Below the pieces are notes generated by a model, which saw only the letters and a list, made by a program, of their open reading frames with translations, did no database searches and had not been told where the DNA came from. From Propionicimonas sp. (GTDB lineage Bacteria; Actinomycetota; Actinomycetes; Propionibacteriales; Propionibacteriaceae): DNA of 64,000 nucleotides. The stretch is taken from the NCBI GenBank assembly GCA_013791955.1, contig VMSW01000010.1, forward strand, positions 1-64,000, written 5' to 3'. Each line of letters opens with the position of its first letter. The stretch's first letter is position 1. Both the position numbers and the translations under genes were made by a program. Positions 6,711-14,148 of the stretch are shown in pieces.

Positions 6711-8033
6711 TCAGCTGACGGCAGTCTTCACTTCCCGCCCCACGTAGACCCACCGGGACGGTTCCTCAACCCGCGGTCTTGCGGAGCCGGCAGCCACGGC
6801 ACGCGGACCTAAGGGCAGCACCGTGGCGTCCTTGACGGACGCATCCGGCACCGTCGTCGGGCCCGGCCGTACTGGCAGCATCTCCCCAGCCAGCTGGCCA
6901 GCCCAGTCGGCTCCCCAAGAGAGCAATCGCCCCTCGGTGCTGACCCCGGCCGAATGGGCGAAGCCGGCGCTGACGTGCGCAAACGCTGTGCCGGCTGGTG
7001 TTCCCACCTGTACCGGCACGGAGCGGTCACCCAACACTGACACCCCTCGTTGCCCTGCGTGGCAATGACCCCAGGTACGTAAGCCGCCGTCGGCGTCCAG
7101 GCCAAGCGCATGCACGGAGCCGCCGCTGATCTCGCAAATCTTCAACCTGCTCGGCAACAGCGCCTGAACCGGCAGCGGACGGCCGACCGTAGTGCCGTCA
7201 CCGAGCTGACCGAAGGCGTTGTCACCCCAGGCAAACACGCGCCCGTCGGCAGTCAAAGCCAGTGACGCGTTGGCCAGAGCAGCAACCTGCACGAAAACCG
7301 CTAGGTCGGGTAGCCGAACCGCCACCGGTTTCGTACTGGCGTGGGTCGTCCCGTCGCCCAACTGACCGTAGGAGTTGTCGCCCCAGGCGTACACCGAGCC
7401 GCTGCGGGTCAATGCCAGCGAGTGCATTCCGCCCCCGCTGACGCGGGTAACGGTTTGGCTCCCGCCCACCTGGATCGCAACGGGCCCGTCTTCTTCGTCG
7501 GTCGCCCCAAACCCGAGTTGGCCACAGGAATTGTCACCCCAGGCGTAGACCTCACCAGCCGAAGACAACGCCAGCGCGTGCCAATAGCCGGCGTCGACGT
7601 CAACGATCTTCGCCCCTACTGGCATCGCAACCGGCACCGGAGTCGGGCTGGGGTCAGTCGTCCCATCGGCAAGTTGGCCGAAGCCGTTGTCGCCCCAGGC
7701 ATAGACCTGACCGTCGGAGCCCAGGGCGTACACGGTGCCCCATTTTGCGCTCAACCAGGTGACGTCAACGCCTTTGGGTAGCGTCACCGCTACTGGGCCA
7801 CGTTGTCTGGTTCCGGCGCCGTTGCCGAGTGCGCCCAGCGAATTGTCTCCCCAGCCGACGGCAGCACCTTCAGCGGTCACCGCGATAGTGAAAGCGCGCC
7901 CGACCACCGCCTGTCGAAAGCGGTCCGGCGCCATCGCTGACGCCTCGGCCATCGGCCTCGGTGCTGCGGTTGGTCTCTTCGATGACGGCAACCCGGATAC
8001 TCCGGGCGCGCCAAAACTAGTGCCTAATTTCAT
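6711..8033 (-). CDS. RCC1-repeat beta-propeller protein
   Basis: A 440-aa protein with about seven RCC1-type repeats of roughly 50 residues. The core motif is [17 protein letters not shown] with small variants (WGDNSLGALGNG, WGDNGFGQLADG, WGDNSCGQLGFG, WGDNAFGQLGDG), each followed by H-x-LAL. These predict a seven-bladed propeller. The first 45 residues are low-complexity and lack an obvious signal peptide, unlike the second RCC1 protein at 50.6-53.0 kb. The ATG at 8033 follows GGGGGGACT. Partner and function are unknown; RCC1 folds are protein-interaction platforms. Confidence 0.85.
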   Translation of the reverse strand: MKLGTSFGAPGVSGLPSSKRPTAAPRPMAEASAMAPDRFRQAVVGRAFTIAVTAEGAAVGWGDNSLGALGNGAGTRQRGPVAVTLPKGVDVTWLSAKWGTVYALGSDGQVYAWGDNGFGQLADGTTDPSPTPVPVAMPVGAKIVDVDAGYWHALALSSAGEVYAWGDNSCGQLGFGATDEEDGPVAIQVGGSQTVTRVSGGGMHSLALTRSGSVYAWGDNSYGQLGDGTTHASTKPVAVRLPDLAVFVQVAALANASLALTADGRVFAWGDNAFGQLGDGTTVGRPLPVQALLPSRLKICEISGGSVHALGLDADGGLRTWGHCHAGQRGVSVLGDRSVPVQVGTPAGTAFAHVSAGFAHSAGVSTEGRLLSWGADWAGQLAGEMLPVRPGPTTVPDASVKDATVLPLGPRAVAAGSARPRVEEPSRWVYVGREVKTAVS

Positions 8034-8178
8034 TAGTCCCCCCGAACTAGATTTTGCGTCGCTCCGTTCAAAAACTTCCTAGCGGGCGACCGCCCCCAGT
8101 GTCCTCTCGGCAAGACCGGGAGCGCTAGGAACCGCGGAGATTTGTTCTGACAACCACCCGACCCCCCACCCTCTTCAC

Positions 8179-8258
8179 GGGGACGGTTCCTCCGCGCAGC
8201 TCACGGGGACGGACCCGTCCAGGTGTGTCCCCATGAGCTGCTCGGAGGAACCGTCCCC
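8179..8258. repeat. 25-bp near-perfect inverted repeat of the GGGGACGGTTCC family
   Basis: The left arm 8179-8203 begins GGGGACGGTTCCTCCG. The right arm 8234-8258 ends GGAGGAACCGTCCCC. They match at 24 of 25 positions. A third half-unit (GGGGACGG, 8205-8212) lies in the loop. This is the inverted form of the same 26-bp module that is tandemly repeated at 21640-21808. Confidence 0.88.
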
Positions 8259-8321
8259 AATGGAGCAGTTGGAGCGCAGCTGCTCGGTGCCTCCTCTGAT
8301 CTGGACGGTGGCGCGCTGCCC

Positions 8322-8327
8322 TAGGCT
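8322..8327 (+). promoter_or_regulatory. leaderless -10 box (TAGGCT) of the NUDIX gene
   Basis: TAGGCT is followed by 6 nt and then the GTG start at 8334. No SD precedes that start, so the transcript should begin at or next to the start codon. Confidence 0.7.
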
Positions 8328-8333
8328 CAACCG

Positions 8334-8753
8334 GTGCCCACCATCGAAATCTGCGCCGCGCTCTTGCTCGACCCCGCCGGACGGATGCTGCTGGTCCGCA
8401 AGCAAGACACCGAAGCCTTCATGCAGCCTGGCGGCAAGCCTGAGGCGGGCGAGCAGCCTCGCCAAACCATCTCCCGCGAGCTGGACGAAGAACTCGGCCT
8501 GGCCCTGGCCCCCGAGCGCTTCGAAGACCTCGGCACCTTCGAAGAGCAGGCCGCCAACGAGCCCGACCATCGAGTGGTCGGGCACGCCTTTCGGCTGGTG
8601 CTCACCGTCGCCGAGGCGACCTCGGCCAAGGTTGCCGCCGAGATCGTCGAGGCCCGCTGGGTGAGCGTCCCCGAAGCGTTGGAGCTGCCGTTAGCCCCGC
8701 TGACTAGGCACTATTTCGTGCCACTGGTGGTCGCTGGGCAACCTCTCGCCTGA
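8334..8753 (+). CDS. NUDIX hydrolase
   Basis: A 139-aa NUDIX protein. The NUDIX box reads G(5)E(7)REL-EELG within GKPEAGEQPRQTISREL and DEELGLAL at about residues 35-59, so the metal-binding glutamates are intact. The family cleaves nucleoside diphosphates linked to another moiety X; the substrate cannot be told from sequence. The GTG start at 8334 has no SD and is set by the leaderless -10 box TAGGCT. The cation-efflux gene starts 30 bp downstream with its own leaderless box. Confidence 0.88.
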   Translation: MPTIEICAALLLDPAGRMLLVRKQDTEAFMQPGGKPEAGEQPRQTISRELDEELGLALAPERFEDLGTFEEQAANEPDHRVVGHAFRLVLTVAEATSAKVAAEIVEARWVSVPEALELPLAPLTRHYFVPLVVAGQPLA

Positions 8754-8771
8754 GCCAGGACCGGCGGCCAG

Positions 8772-8777
8772 TATCGT
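8772..8777 (+). promoter_or_regulatory. leaderless -10 box (TATCGT)
   Basis: TATCGT lies exactly 6 nt before the ATG at 8784, with no SD between. It gives the cation-efflux gene its own promoter despite its closeness to the NUDIX gene. Confidence 0.65.
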
Positions 8778-8783
8778 GCGCAC

Positions 8784-9434
8784 ATGGAGAGTCCCGATCA
8801 GCCGGCCCCGGACGAGCAGTCAGACGGGGCCTCGGACGCTGCCCGGCTGCGGCGGATCGTCCTCATCGTCGCCGGGTTGAACTTCGCCTATTTCTTCGTC
8901 GAATTCGCTGTAGCTCTGGCCGCCGGTTCGGTGGCCCTGTTGGCTGACAGCGTCGACTTTCTGGAAGACACTGCGGTCAACCTGTTGATCTTCGTCGCCT
9001 TGGGCTGGCCGATGGTGCACCGCGCGGTGATGGGCAAAGTCATGTCGGTGCTGATCTTGGGTCCAGCGGCGCTGGCTGGCTGGGAGGCGTTCGAACGCTT
9101 CAGCCACCCCTCGGCGCCGCAGGTGCTGCCGCTGGTGTTGGCTTCGATCGGCGCGATCGCCATCAACGGCACTAGCGCCTGGCTGCTGACTTCCGTCCGG
9201 CGCCACGGTGGCTCGTTGAGTCGGGCGGCGTTCCTTTCGGCTCGCAATGATGTGCTGGTGAACCTGTCGATCATCGCCATGGCCGTCGTGACGCTGTGGA
9301 CAAGTTCAGGCTGGCCCGACCTGATTTTGGGTTGCTTCATCATCGGGCTGGCCCTTTTCGCCGCCCACGAAGTCTGGGAGGCCAGCGAAGAAGAGCGTCT
9401 GGCCACCAAAGCCCTCGCCGGCGACATCGACTAG
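8784..9434 (+). CDS. cation diffusion facilitator (CDF)-like transporter
   Basis: A 216-aa membrane protein with about six transmembrane segments. AGSVALLADSVDFLEDTAVNL in TM2 and RAAFLSARNDVLVNLSIIA in TM5 match the CDF metal-site helices. The usual histidine of the TM5 HxxxD motif is replaced (N-D-V-L-V-N), so metal preference may differ. The C-terminal cytoplasmic domain of full-length CDFs is missing, and the protein ends soon after TM6 (EVWEASEEERLATKAL). Likely role: proton-coupled divalent-cation efflux. The start is set by the leaderless box 6 nt upstream. Confidence 0.8.
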   Translation: MESPDQPAPDEQSDGASDAARLRRIVLIVAGLNFAYFFVEFAVALAAGSVALLADSVDFLEDTAVNLLIFVALGWPMVHRAVMGKVMSVLILGPAALAGWEAFERFSHPSAPQVLPLVLASIGAIAINGTSAWLLTSVRRHGGSLSRAAFLSARNDVLVNLSIIAMAVVTLWTSSGWPDLILGCFIIGLALFAAHEVWEASEEERLATKALAGDID

Positions 9435-9459
9435 TCGCCACTGCCGGGGACGGTTGGAC

Positions 9460-10431
9460 TCAGCCAGCCAGCCCGGCCCCATCAGCAACGGCCAAGTCGT
9501 GCAGGAGTTCAGCCGGCAGCGGGAAGTACATGTCCTCTTCGGTGAACACCTCCTCGATGGCTTGCCCGAACCCCCGGCCCTGCAGATATGCCAACACCCC
9601 CTGCAGTAGGACGTCGGGCGCCGAAGCGCCAGAGCTGACGCCCACCGATTCGACTCCCACCAGCCAGGACGGATCGATTTCGCTGGCATTCTCTACCCGG
9701 TGGGCGACCTTCGCGCCGGCCTCAAGGGCAACCCCGGCTAGCCGGGTGGAGTTGGAGGAGTTCTTGGAGCCAACCACGATCACCAGATCGCAATGTCCCG
9801 CGATCAGCTTGATCGCTGATTGTCGGTTTTGGGTGGCGTAGCAGATGTCTTCGGTCGGCGGGTCGATGAGGTCGCTGAACTTGGCTCGCAAACTCGAAAC
9901 TGTCTGCGAGGTGTCGTCCACACTCAAGGTGGTCTGGGTGAGCCAGACGAGCTTGGTGGCGTCGGCGACCCTCAGCGCATCCACGTCCTCGGGGCCTTCG
10001 ATCAAGGTGATGCGGTCGGGCGCCTCGCCGGTTGTGCCCACAACTTCGTCGTGGCCCTTCTGCCCGATCAGCAAGATTTGTAGGCCCCGCTCGGCGTACA
10101 GCTTGGCCTCGTGGTGCACCTTGGCGACCATCGGACAAGTGGCGTCAATGGTCTTCAGCCCTCTCTCGACGGCCTCGGCTCTTACCTGCGGGGAAACCCC
10201 ATGTGCAGCGAACACCACGGTGGATCCGCGCGGTACCTCGGAGAGTTCCTGGACGAACACTGCGCCCCGCGCTGCGAGCTCATCCACCACATGCTGGTTG
10301 TGCACGATCTGTCGGCGGACGTAAACCGGCGACGGATACAGCTCGAGTGCTTTCTCCACAGTCAACACGGCCCGTTCAACGCCCGCGCAGAAGCCGTGCG
10401 GAACGGCAAGCACAACCTTCTTAAGTGCCAT
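9460..10431 (-). CDS. ispH: 4-hydroxy-3-methylbut-2-enyl diphosphate reductase
   Basis: A 323-aa LytB/IspH enzyme, the last step of the non-mevalonate isoprenoid pathway, giving isopentenyl and dimethylallyl diphosphate. The 4Fe-4S ligands are visible in PHGFCAGVERAV (Cys about 15), DATCPMVAKVH (about 99) and DICYATQNRQ (about 197). Catalytic-site motifs HNQHVV, GQKGHDEV and SKNSSNSTRL are intact. The ATG at 10431 has no SD but lies 6 nt after TAGAGT on the minus strand. Genes on both sides are on the opposite strand, so it is monocistronic. Confidence 0.97.
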   Translation of the reverse strand: MALKKVVLAVPHGFCAGVERAVLTVEKALELYPSPVYVRRQIVHNQHVVDELAARGAVFVQELSEVPRGSTVVFAAHGVSPQVRAEAVERGLKTIDATCPMVAKVHHEAKLYAERGLQILLIGQKGHDEVVGTTGEAPDRITLIEGPEDVDALRVADATKLVWLTQTTLSVDDTSQTVSSLRAKFSDLIDPPTEDICYATQNRQSAIKLIAGHCDLVIVVGSKNSSNSTRLAGVALEAGAKVAHRVENASEIDPSWLVGVESVGVSSGASAPDVLLQGVLAYLQGRGFGQAIEEVFTEEDMYFPLPAELLHDLAVADGAGLAG

Positions 10432-10437
10432 GTCGCG

Positions 10438-10443
10438 ACTCTA
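10438..10443 (-). promoter_or_regulatory. leaderless -10 box (TAGAGT) of ispH
   Basis: On the minus strand TAGAGT is followed by exactly 6 nt and the ispH ATG. No SD is present. Confidence 0.7.
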
Positions 10444-10533
10444 CGCCTCCCTAGTGAGGCCAGCTCCCGAACGGGAGAAGTCAACCTTTACTCGTGTTCG
10501 GCCATCGCGCCGTCCGATCAGCCCCCTGCGCAC

Positions 10534-10545
10534 GGGGACGGTTCC
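10534..10545 (+). repeat. solo half-unit of the GGGGACGGTTCC repeat
   Basis: A single GGGGACGGTTCC lies between the divergent ispH and MBL genes. Another near-identical half-unit occurs at 19419-19430. Confidence 0.7.
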
Positions 10546-10590
10546 ATTAGGAGCAGGTGGACGGACGCGAGGCGCCCCCGCCCGCACACC

Positions 10591-10596
10591 TAGGCT
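10591..10596 (+). promoter_or_regulatory. leaderless -10 box (TAGGCT) of the MBL gene
   Basis: TAGGCT is followed by 6 nt and the ATG at 10603. There is no SD. Confidence 0.7.
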
Positions 10597-10602
10597 CACT
10601 CC

Positions 10603-11364
10603 ATGACGACCAATGCACCCCTGGCTGTGACCTATATCGGCGGGCCAACTGCCCTGCTCGAGTATGCGGGACTGCGCATTCTGCTCGACCCCACCTTCGA
10701 TGAGCCCGGCGACTATCCCGCCGACGAACTCACCAAGACCGCCGGGCCTGGCCTGCCCGCGTCCGCCATCGAGCCGGTGGACCTCGTGCTGCTTTCTCAT
10801 CACGCCCACGCCGACAACTTCGACGCAGCTGGCAAGCAGATCACCCTGCAGACGTCCGTGGTGCTCTCAACTCCTGAGGCTCAGGCGGAACTCGGCGCCC
10901 CGGTGATCGGGATGGCGCCCTGGCAAACCCATCAGGTTGGCGGGGTGCAGGTGACCGCCCTGCCTGGTTTGCACGGGCCGCGCATTCTCAAGCGCCTCAT
11001 CGGGCCGGTCATCGGATTCCTCCTGCAAGCGCCCAACGAGCCGACCATCTTCGTCTCGGGCGACAACTCCTCGCTCAGGCTCATCAGGAAGTCAGTACGG
11101 CGACTGGGCACTGCCGAGATCGCGTTCCTCTTCGCTGGGGCCGCCCGCGTGCCTCCGCTGCCGCTGGCGCTCACCCTCACCTCACCCAAGGCCGCCCGGG
11201 CGGCGAAGGTCCTCGGCGCTAACAAGGTTGTGGGATTGCACGTTGAGGACTGGGCGCATTTTTCCGAGAGCCGCGCCGACCTTGAGTCGGCTTTCGCCAA
11301 GGCCGGCATCGCTGATCGGCTCGTGGCCACTCCCCGCGGTGTGCGGGTGAGCCTCCGGGACTAA
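10603..11364 (+). CDS. MBL-fold metallo-hydrolase
   Basis: A 253-aa metallo-beta-lactamase fold protein of the UlaG-like type: TYIGGPTALLEYAGLRILLDPTF, then the metal motif SHHAHADN (variant of HxHxDH), VSGDNS in the middle and GLHVEDWAHF near the end. The fold binds one or two metal ions and hydrolyses diverse substrates; none can be assigned. It is monocistronic with a leaderless promoter. Its last 91 bp recur in degenerate form at 12941-13033, beyond the sigma-factor gene. Confidence 0.85.
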   Translation: MTTNAPLAVTYIGGPTALLEYAGLRILLDPTFDEPGDYPADELTKTAGPGLPASAIEPVDLVLLSHHAHADNFDAAGKQITLQTSVVLSTPEAQAELGAPVIGMAPWQTHQVGGVQVTALPGLHGPRILKRLIGPVIGFLLQAPNEPTIFVSGDNSSLRLIRKSVRRLGTAEIAFLFAGAARVPPLPLALTLTSPKAARAAKVLGANKVVGLHVEDWAHFSESRADLESAFAKAGIADRLVATPRGVRVSLRD

Positions 11365-11516
11365 CCGGCCACCCGGCCCCAGCGCTGGCCAGCTGGATCG
11401 CAGCGAGGTCCTAAGAAGTTACGCGAGTACGTATATGTCGCCAACACCCATCGACACCCTCGGCCACCTGTAACAGCCGGTCCCACTGCGACGTTTACCA
11501 AGTTGGAAAGGTGGCC

Positions 11517-12203
11517 ATGGACATCGACAACACACAGGAATCTCGGCTGATGGCACGAGGGATCCCAAGCGACGATCCGGCCTGGGGACAGGTCTCCGCC
11601 TTTCTCACCGCCGTCGAGTCGACCTACCCCAACGTTGGAGCAGTGCCGCTCGAGGCTAGCCATCTAGCAGCAATCTCCCGAGAGCTTCGCCTCCTCCAGG
11701 CGGAACCCCGGCCAGCACAAAGGAAGACCATGAACGATTTCTTGAAGCTAAAAACCCATCGCGTGTTGTTTGGTTCCCTGATAGCGGCGCTGGTGGCCCT
11801 CACCGCCGGGGTTGGGGTGGCCGCCGCTATGGGCGGCGGAGACCCATTGAAGCCGCTAGTCCCCGCTAGTCAGCCCGAGGTCACTCCAACCCCAGAGGAG
11901 AGCCCGACCGCCGAGTCAACCGAGTCCGAGGAGTCCCAGGAGGTCGAGGACCACAGCGCATCCGCCGACGACACGCAAGAAGAGACGGACCAGAGCAGCC
12001 AGCATGAATCCGAGGACTCCAACGATGATTCGGACGACCAGACGGCCGACGACTCCGACGAGGCCGACGACTCCGACGACTCCAGCGAGCACGCTCAGCC
12101 CACCAACGACAGCGATGACGACAGCGACGAGGCCGACGACGACAGCCCCGGCAGCGACCAGAGCGGCGACCAGAGTGTCGACGACGAGCCCGGCGAGCAC
12201 TAA
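11517..12203 (+). CDS. single-pass membrane protein with acidic tail, possible anti-sigma factor
   Basis: A 228-aa protein in three parts. The N-terminal cytoplasmic part is about 80 residues (VSAFLTAVESTYPNVGAV... EASHLAAISRELRLL). One transmembrane segment lies near 85-105 (LFGSLIAALVALTAGVGVAA). An outer tail of about 110 residues is almost wholly Asp, Ser, Glu and Thr (DDSDEADDSDDSS-like). I recall similar N-terminal helices (LRxxYP ... HLAAI) in actinobacterial membrane proteins encoded beside ECF sigma factors, which suggests anti-sigma action; no zinc HxxxCxxC motif is present. The ATG at 11517 follows GGAAAGG; a GTG 6 nt earlier is inside the SD. A terminator at 12217 separates it from the sigma gene. 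Confidence 0.6.
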   Translation: MDIDNTQESRLMARGIPSDDPAWGQVSAFLTAVESTYPNVGAVPLEASHLAAISRELRLLQAEPRPAQRKTMNDFLKLKTHRVLFGSLIAALVALTAGVGVAAAMGGGDPLKPLVPASQPEVTPTPEESPTAESTESEESQEVEDHSASADDTQEETDQSSQHESEDSNDDSDDQTADDSDEADDSDDSSEHAQPTNDSDDDSDEADDDSPGSDQSGDQSVDDEPGEH

Positions 12204-12216
12204 TCCGAACCCTTAC

Positions 12217-12244
12217 GGGCCGGCGGGAATCCGTCGGCCCTTTT
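12217..12244 (+). terminator. intrinsic terminator
   Basis: A 10-bp stem (12217-12226 with 12231-12240, one G-U pair) with a GAAT loop is followed by TTTT. It lies 13 bp after the acidic membrane protein gene and is a good Rho-independent terminator on the plus strand. Confidence 0.85.
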
Positions 12245-12329
12245 GGGCGCGTTCACATAACCGTTCAGCCGAGCACGGTCCCTCCACGGGCGCTTCCCTT
12301 GCGCACCCGGTAGCGCCCAGTCTGTAACC

Positions 12330-12911
12330 ATGGCCATCGGCGAGCGGTTCCCCCTAGTCCTCACGGCTGCCGCCGAGGGGGCCGACTGGGCGTGGGCCGA
12401 GCTATATCGCGATCTCGCCCCCAGCCTGTTGCGCTTCCTAACCAGTCAAGGTGCGGCCGACCCTGAGGATTGCCTCGGCGAGTCGTTCATTCAGGTGGTG
12501 CGGCATATGAGCACCTTCGAAGGCGGTGAGACAGAGTTCCGCACCTGGGTGTTCCGGATTGCCCGCAATCGGCTCATCGACACCTGGCGGCGCGACAAGC
12601 GCCGACCAGAGCGATCTGACGAAGAAGTTGAGATCGCCGCCGACCGGGTTCAGCAGCACTCCGACCCCGAGCCGCACTCATTCCAGCGGGCAGCGGTGGA
12701 AGAAATTTTGGCCGTTCTCACCCCCGACCAACGCGCCGTTCTGCTGCTGCGCTATCTCCACAATTTTTCGATTGAGGAGACCGCAGCCATCGTGGACAAG
12801 ACTGAGGGGGCGGTCCGAGTGCTCCAACACCGCGCCGTGAAGACCCTGCGCCGAAACCTGCCCACACCCTCAGCTGAAGTCTGGCTGGCCACCAGCAACG
12901 TCACGGTCTAG
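12330..12911 (+). CDS. ECF-type RNA polymerase sigma factor
   Basis: A 193-aa sigma-70 family protein with region 2 (AWAELYRDLAPSLLRFLTSQG ... ETEFRTWVFRIARNRLIDTWRR) and region 4 (LTPDQRAVLLLRYLHNFSIEETAAIVDKTEGAVRVLQHRAV). Region 3 is absent, as in ECF factors. Region 4 is a canonical -35 binding helix-turn-helix. The ATG at 12330 lies 6 nt after CAGTCT, a near-consensus leaderless box. Its likely partner is the membrane protein at 11517. Target promoters are unknown. Confidence 0.9.
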   Translation: MAIGERFPLVLTAAAEGADWAWAELYRDLAPSLLRFLTSQGAADPEDCLGESFIQVVRHMSTFEGGETEFRTWVFRIARNRLIDTWRRDKRRPERSDEEVEIAADRVQQHSDPEPHSFQRAAVEEILAVLTPDQRAVLLLRYLHNFSIEETAAIVDKTEGAVRVLQHRAVKTLRRNLPTPSAEVWLATSNVTV

Positions 12912-12940
12912 AACGGCCCGGGGACTTAGCGAGGCACCAT

Positions 12941-13033
12941 CGCCGACCCATTGAGGCGGCTTTCGCCAAAGCCTGCATCGCTGATCGGCTCGTCGCCAAT
13001 CCCCGCAGCGTCCGGGTGAACCTTCGGGGCTAG
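12941..13033 (+). pseudogene. degenerate copy of the 3' end of the MBL-fold gene
   Basis: The segment aligns with 11274-11364, the end of the MBL gene, with a 2-nt insertion and, counted by eye, about a dozen substitutions in about 80 aligned bases. It still reads EAAFAKACIADRLVANPR then SVRVNLRG and a stop at the same place as EsAFAKAGIADRLVATPR then GVRVSLRD in the intact gene. There is no start codon and no upstream homologous sequence, so it is a gene remnant. Confidence 0.85.
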
Positions 13034-13073
13034 CCGAAGCCGCGTGGACGTCGCCCGACGGGCCGACGCACCA

Positions 13074-13111
13074 GGAACCGTCCCCGTGAGCTGCTCAGAG
13101 GAACCGTCCCC
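13074..13111. repeat. GGAACCGTCCCC direct repeat, 26-bp period
   Basis: GGAACCGTCCCC occurs at 13074-13085 and again at 13100-13111, separated by the GTGAGCTGCTCAGA linker, giving the 26-bp period of the family. It sits just downstream of the MBL remnant. Confidence 0.85.
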
Positions 13112-13196
13112 AGTATGAGCGGCCCGGACCCCGGACCCCGAGCGCCGGTCGGCTCGGCGGAGTGGGCCCGCTTGGGGCATCGGGCAAACTGGCATG

Positions 13197-13574
13197 GTGA
13201 GAATCGGCGGACGACGGAGGCTGCTTTCGGCTGCCGCGATCGGAGCCTGTTTCAGCCTCGCTGGCTGTGGATTGCTGGCCACCGAACACGAGCGCTACCC
13301 CTCACCAAACGGCACCCGCACGCTGGTGGTGAAGATGTGGGCCGACATGATCGACCCGATGTACCCGTTGCAGCTTCAGGAGGGCTGGTGGACTACCAGC
13401 ATTGGCTGCGTCAACGGCGACTACGCCGGCATCAGATCGATTAACTGGTTGGACGAAAACACCGTCCAACTCGAACTCTCCGATGGCGGCGACGAGACCA
13501 TACCCGTGCTGTTGAGGATCACGGATGGACGGGTGACGCCCGAACCAGATCACGAACTGCTGCACTCCTGCTGA
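13197..13574 (+). CDS. small lipoprotein of unknown function
   Basis: A 125-aa protein with basic N terminus RIGGRRRLL, a hydrophobic stretch and lipobox LAGC near residue 23, so it should be lipid-anchored on the outer face of the membrane. The mature part is a compact beta-rich sequence (SPNGTRTLVVKMWADMID, SINWLDENTVQLELSDGGDE, LLRITDGRVTPEP). I do not recognise the family. The start is GTG 13197 (CAAACT box, then 6 nt) or the ATG one codon earlier. It converges on the DUF1801 gene. Confidence 0.7.
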   Translation: MRIGGRRRLLSAAAIGACFSLAGCGLLATEHERYPSPNGTRTLVVKMWADMIDPMYPLQLQEGWWTTSIGCVNGDYAGIRSINWLDENTVQLELSDGGDETIPVLLRITDGRVTPEPDHELLHSC

Positions 13575-13597
13575 CGCCAATCCGGCACCACTCGCGC

Positions 13598-14032
13598 TCA
13601 GTTGACCGCCTTAGCGATCAGCACCCGGACGGCCTGCTCAACCTCGGGGGTGAACTCCACCAGGGCGAAATCAGTGGGCCACAAGTCACCGTTGTCGAGG
13701 TTGGCCACATCACTGAAGCCGAAGGTGGCATAGCGCACCCCGAACTTGGCCGAGGCTTTGAAGAAGCACAACGTCTTGCCGTCCAGGGAGTAGGCGGGCA
13801 TGCCGTACCAGGTCTTCGGCTCCAACTGCGGGGCTTCCTCGGTGATGATCGCGTGGAACCGTCTGGCCAAGTCACGATCGTGTCCCGACATCACCTCGAT
13901 CGCATCGAGGACGCCTTGTCGGGCCTGTTCGCGTTTGGCAGCCGCGCCAGCATTCTTCTTCTCCTCGCGCAGCTCAGCAGCGCGCGCCTTCACCGCGGCC
14001 TGCTCGGCCGCCGAGAGTCCTGCTTCAGCCAT
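13598..14032 (-). CDS. DUF1801/YdhG-like protein
   Basis: A 144-aa protein with a charged, Ala-rich N-terminal 40 residues (predicted helix) and a DUF1801 domain: KTWYGMPAYSLDGKTLCFFKASAKFGVRYATFGF. This family includes B. subtilis YdhG, described as an intracellular iron chaperone in some annotations; the role is poorly established. The ATG at 14032 has GGAAGAAG upstream. No operon partner is evident. Confidence 0.75.
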   Translation of the reverse strand: MAEAGLSAAEQAAVKARAAELREEKKNAGAAAKREQARQGVLDAIEVMSGHDRDLARRFHAIITEEAPQLEPKTWYGMPAYSLDGKTLCFFKASAKFGVRYATFGFSDVANLDNGDLWPTDFALVEFTPEVEQAVRVLIAKAVN

Positions 14033-14148
14033 GCGCTCTTCTTCCGTTGGGCCGCCCAGTGGCGGCGGTTCGCCTGGTTCAACGATGCCTGCCTAACCGT
14101 ACGTCCCGCCGTGGGTAGTTGTGGCACCGCGCCTCGACCGGGCCCACC

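Larger units (their letters stand above)
8034..8333. other. 300-bp divergent intergenic region with hairpin repeat
   Basis: The region lies between the RCC1 gene and the NUDIX gene. It holds the large inverted repeat at 8179-8258 and the leaderless -10 box at 8322-8327. A shorter inverted repeat around 8081-8133 (AACTTCCTAGCG and CGCTAGGAACCGC) is also visible. No gene is supported. Confidence 0.7.
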
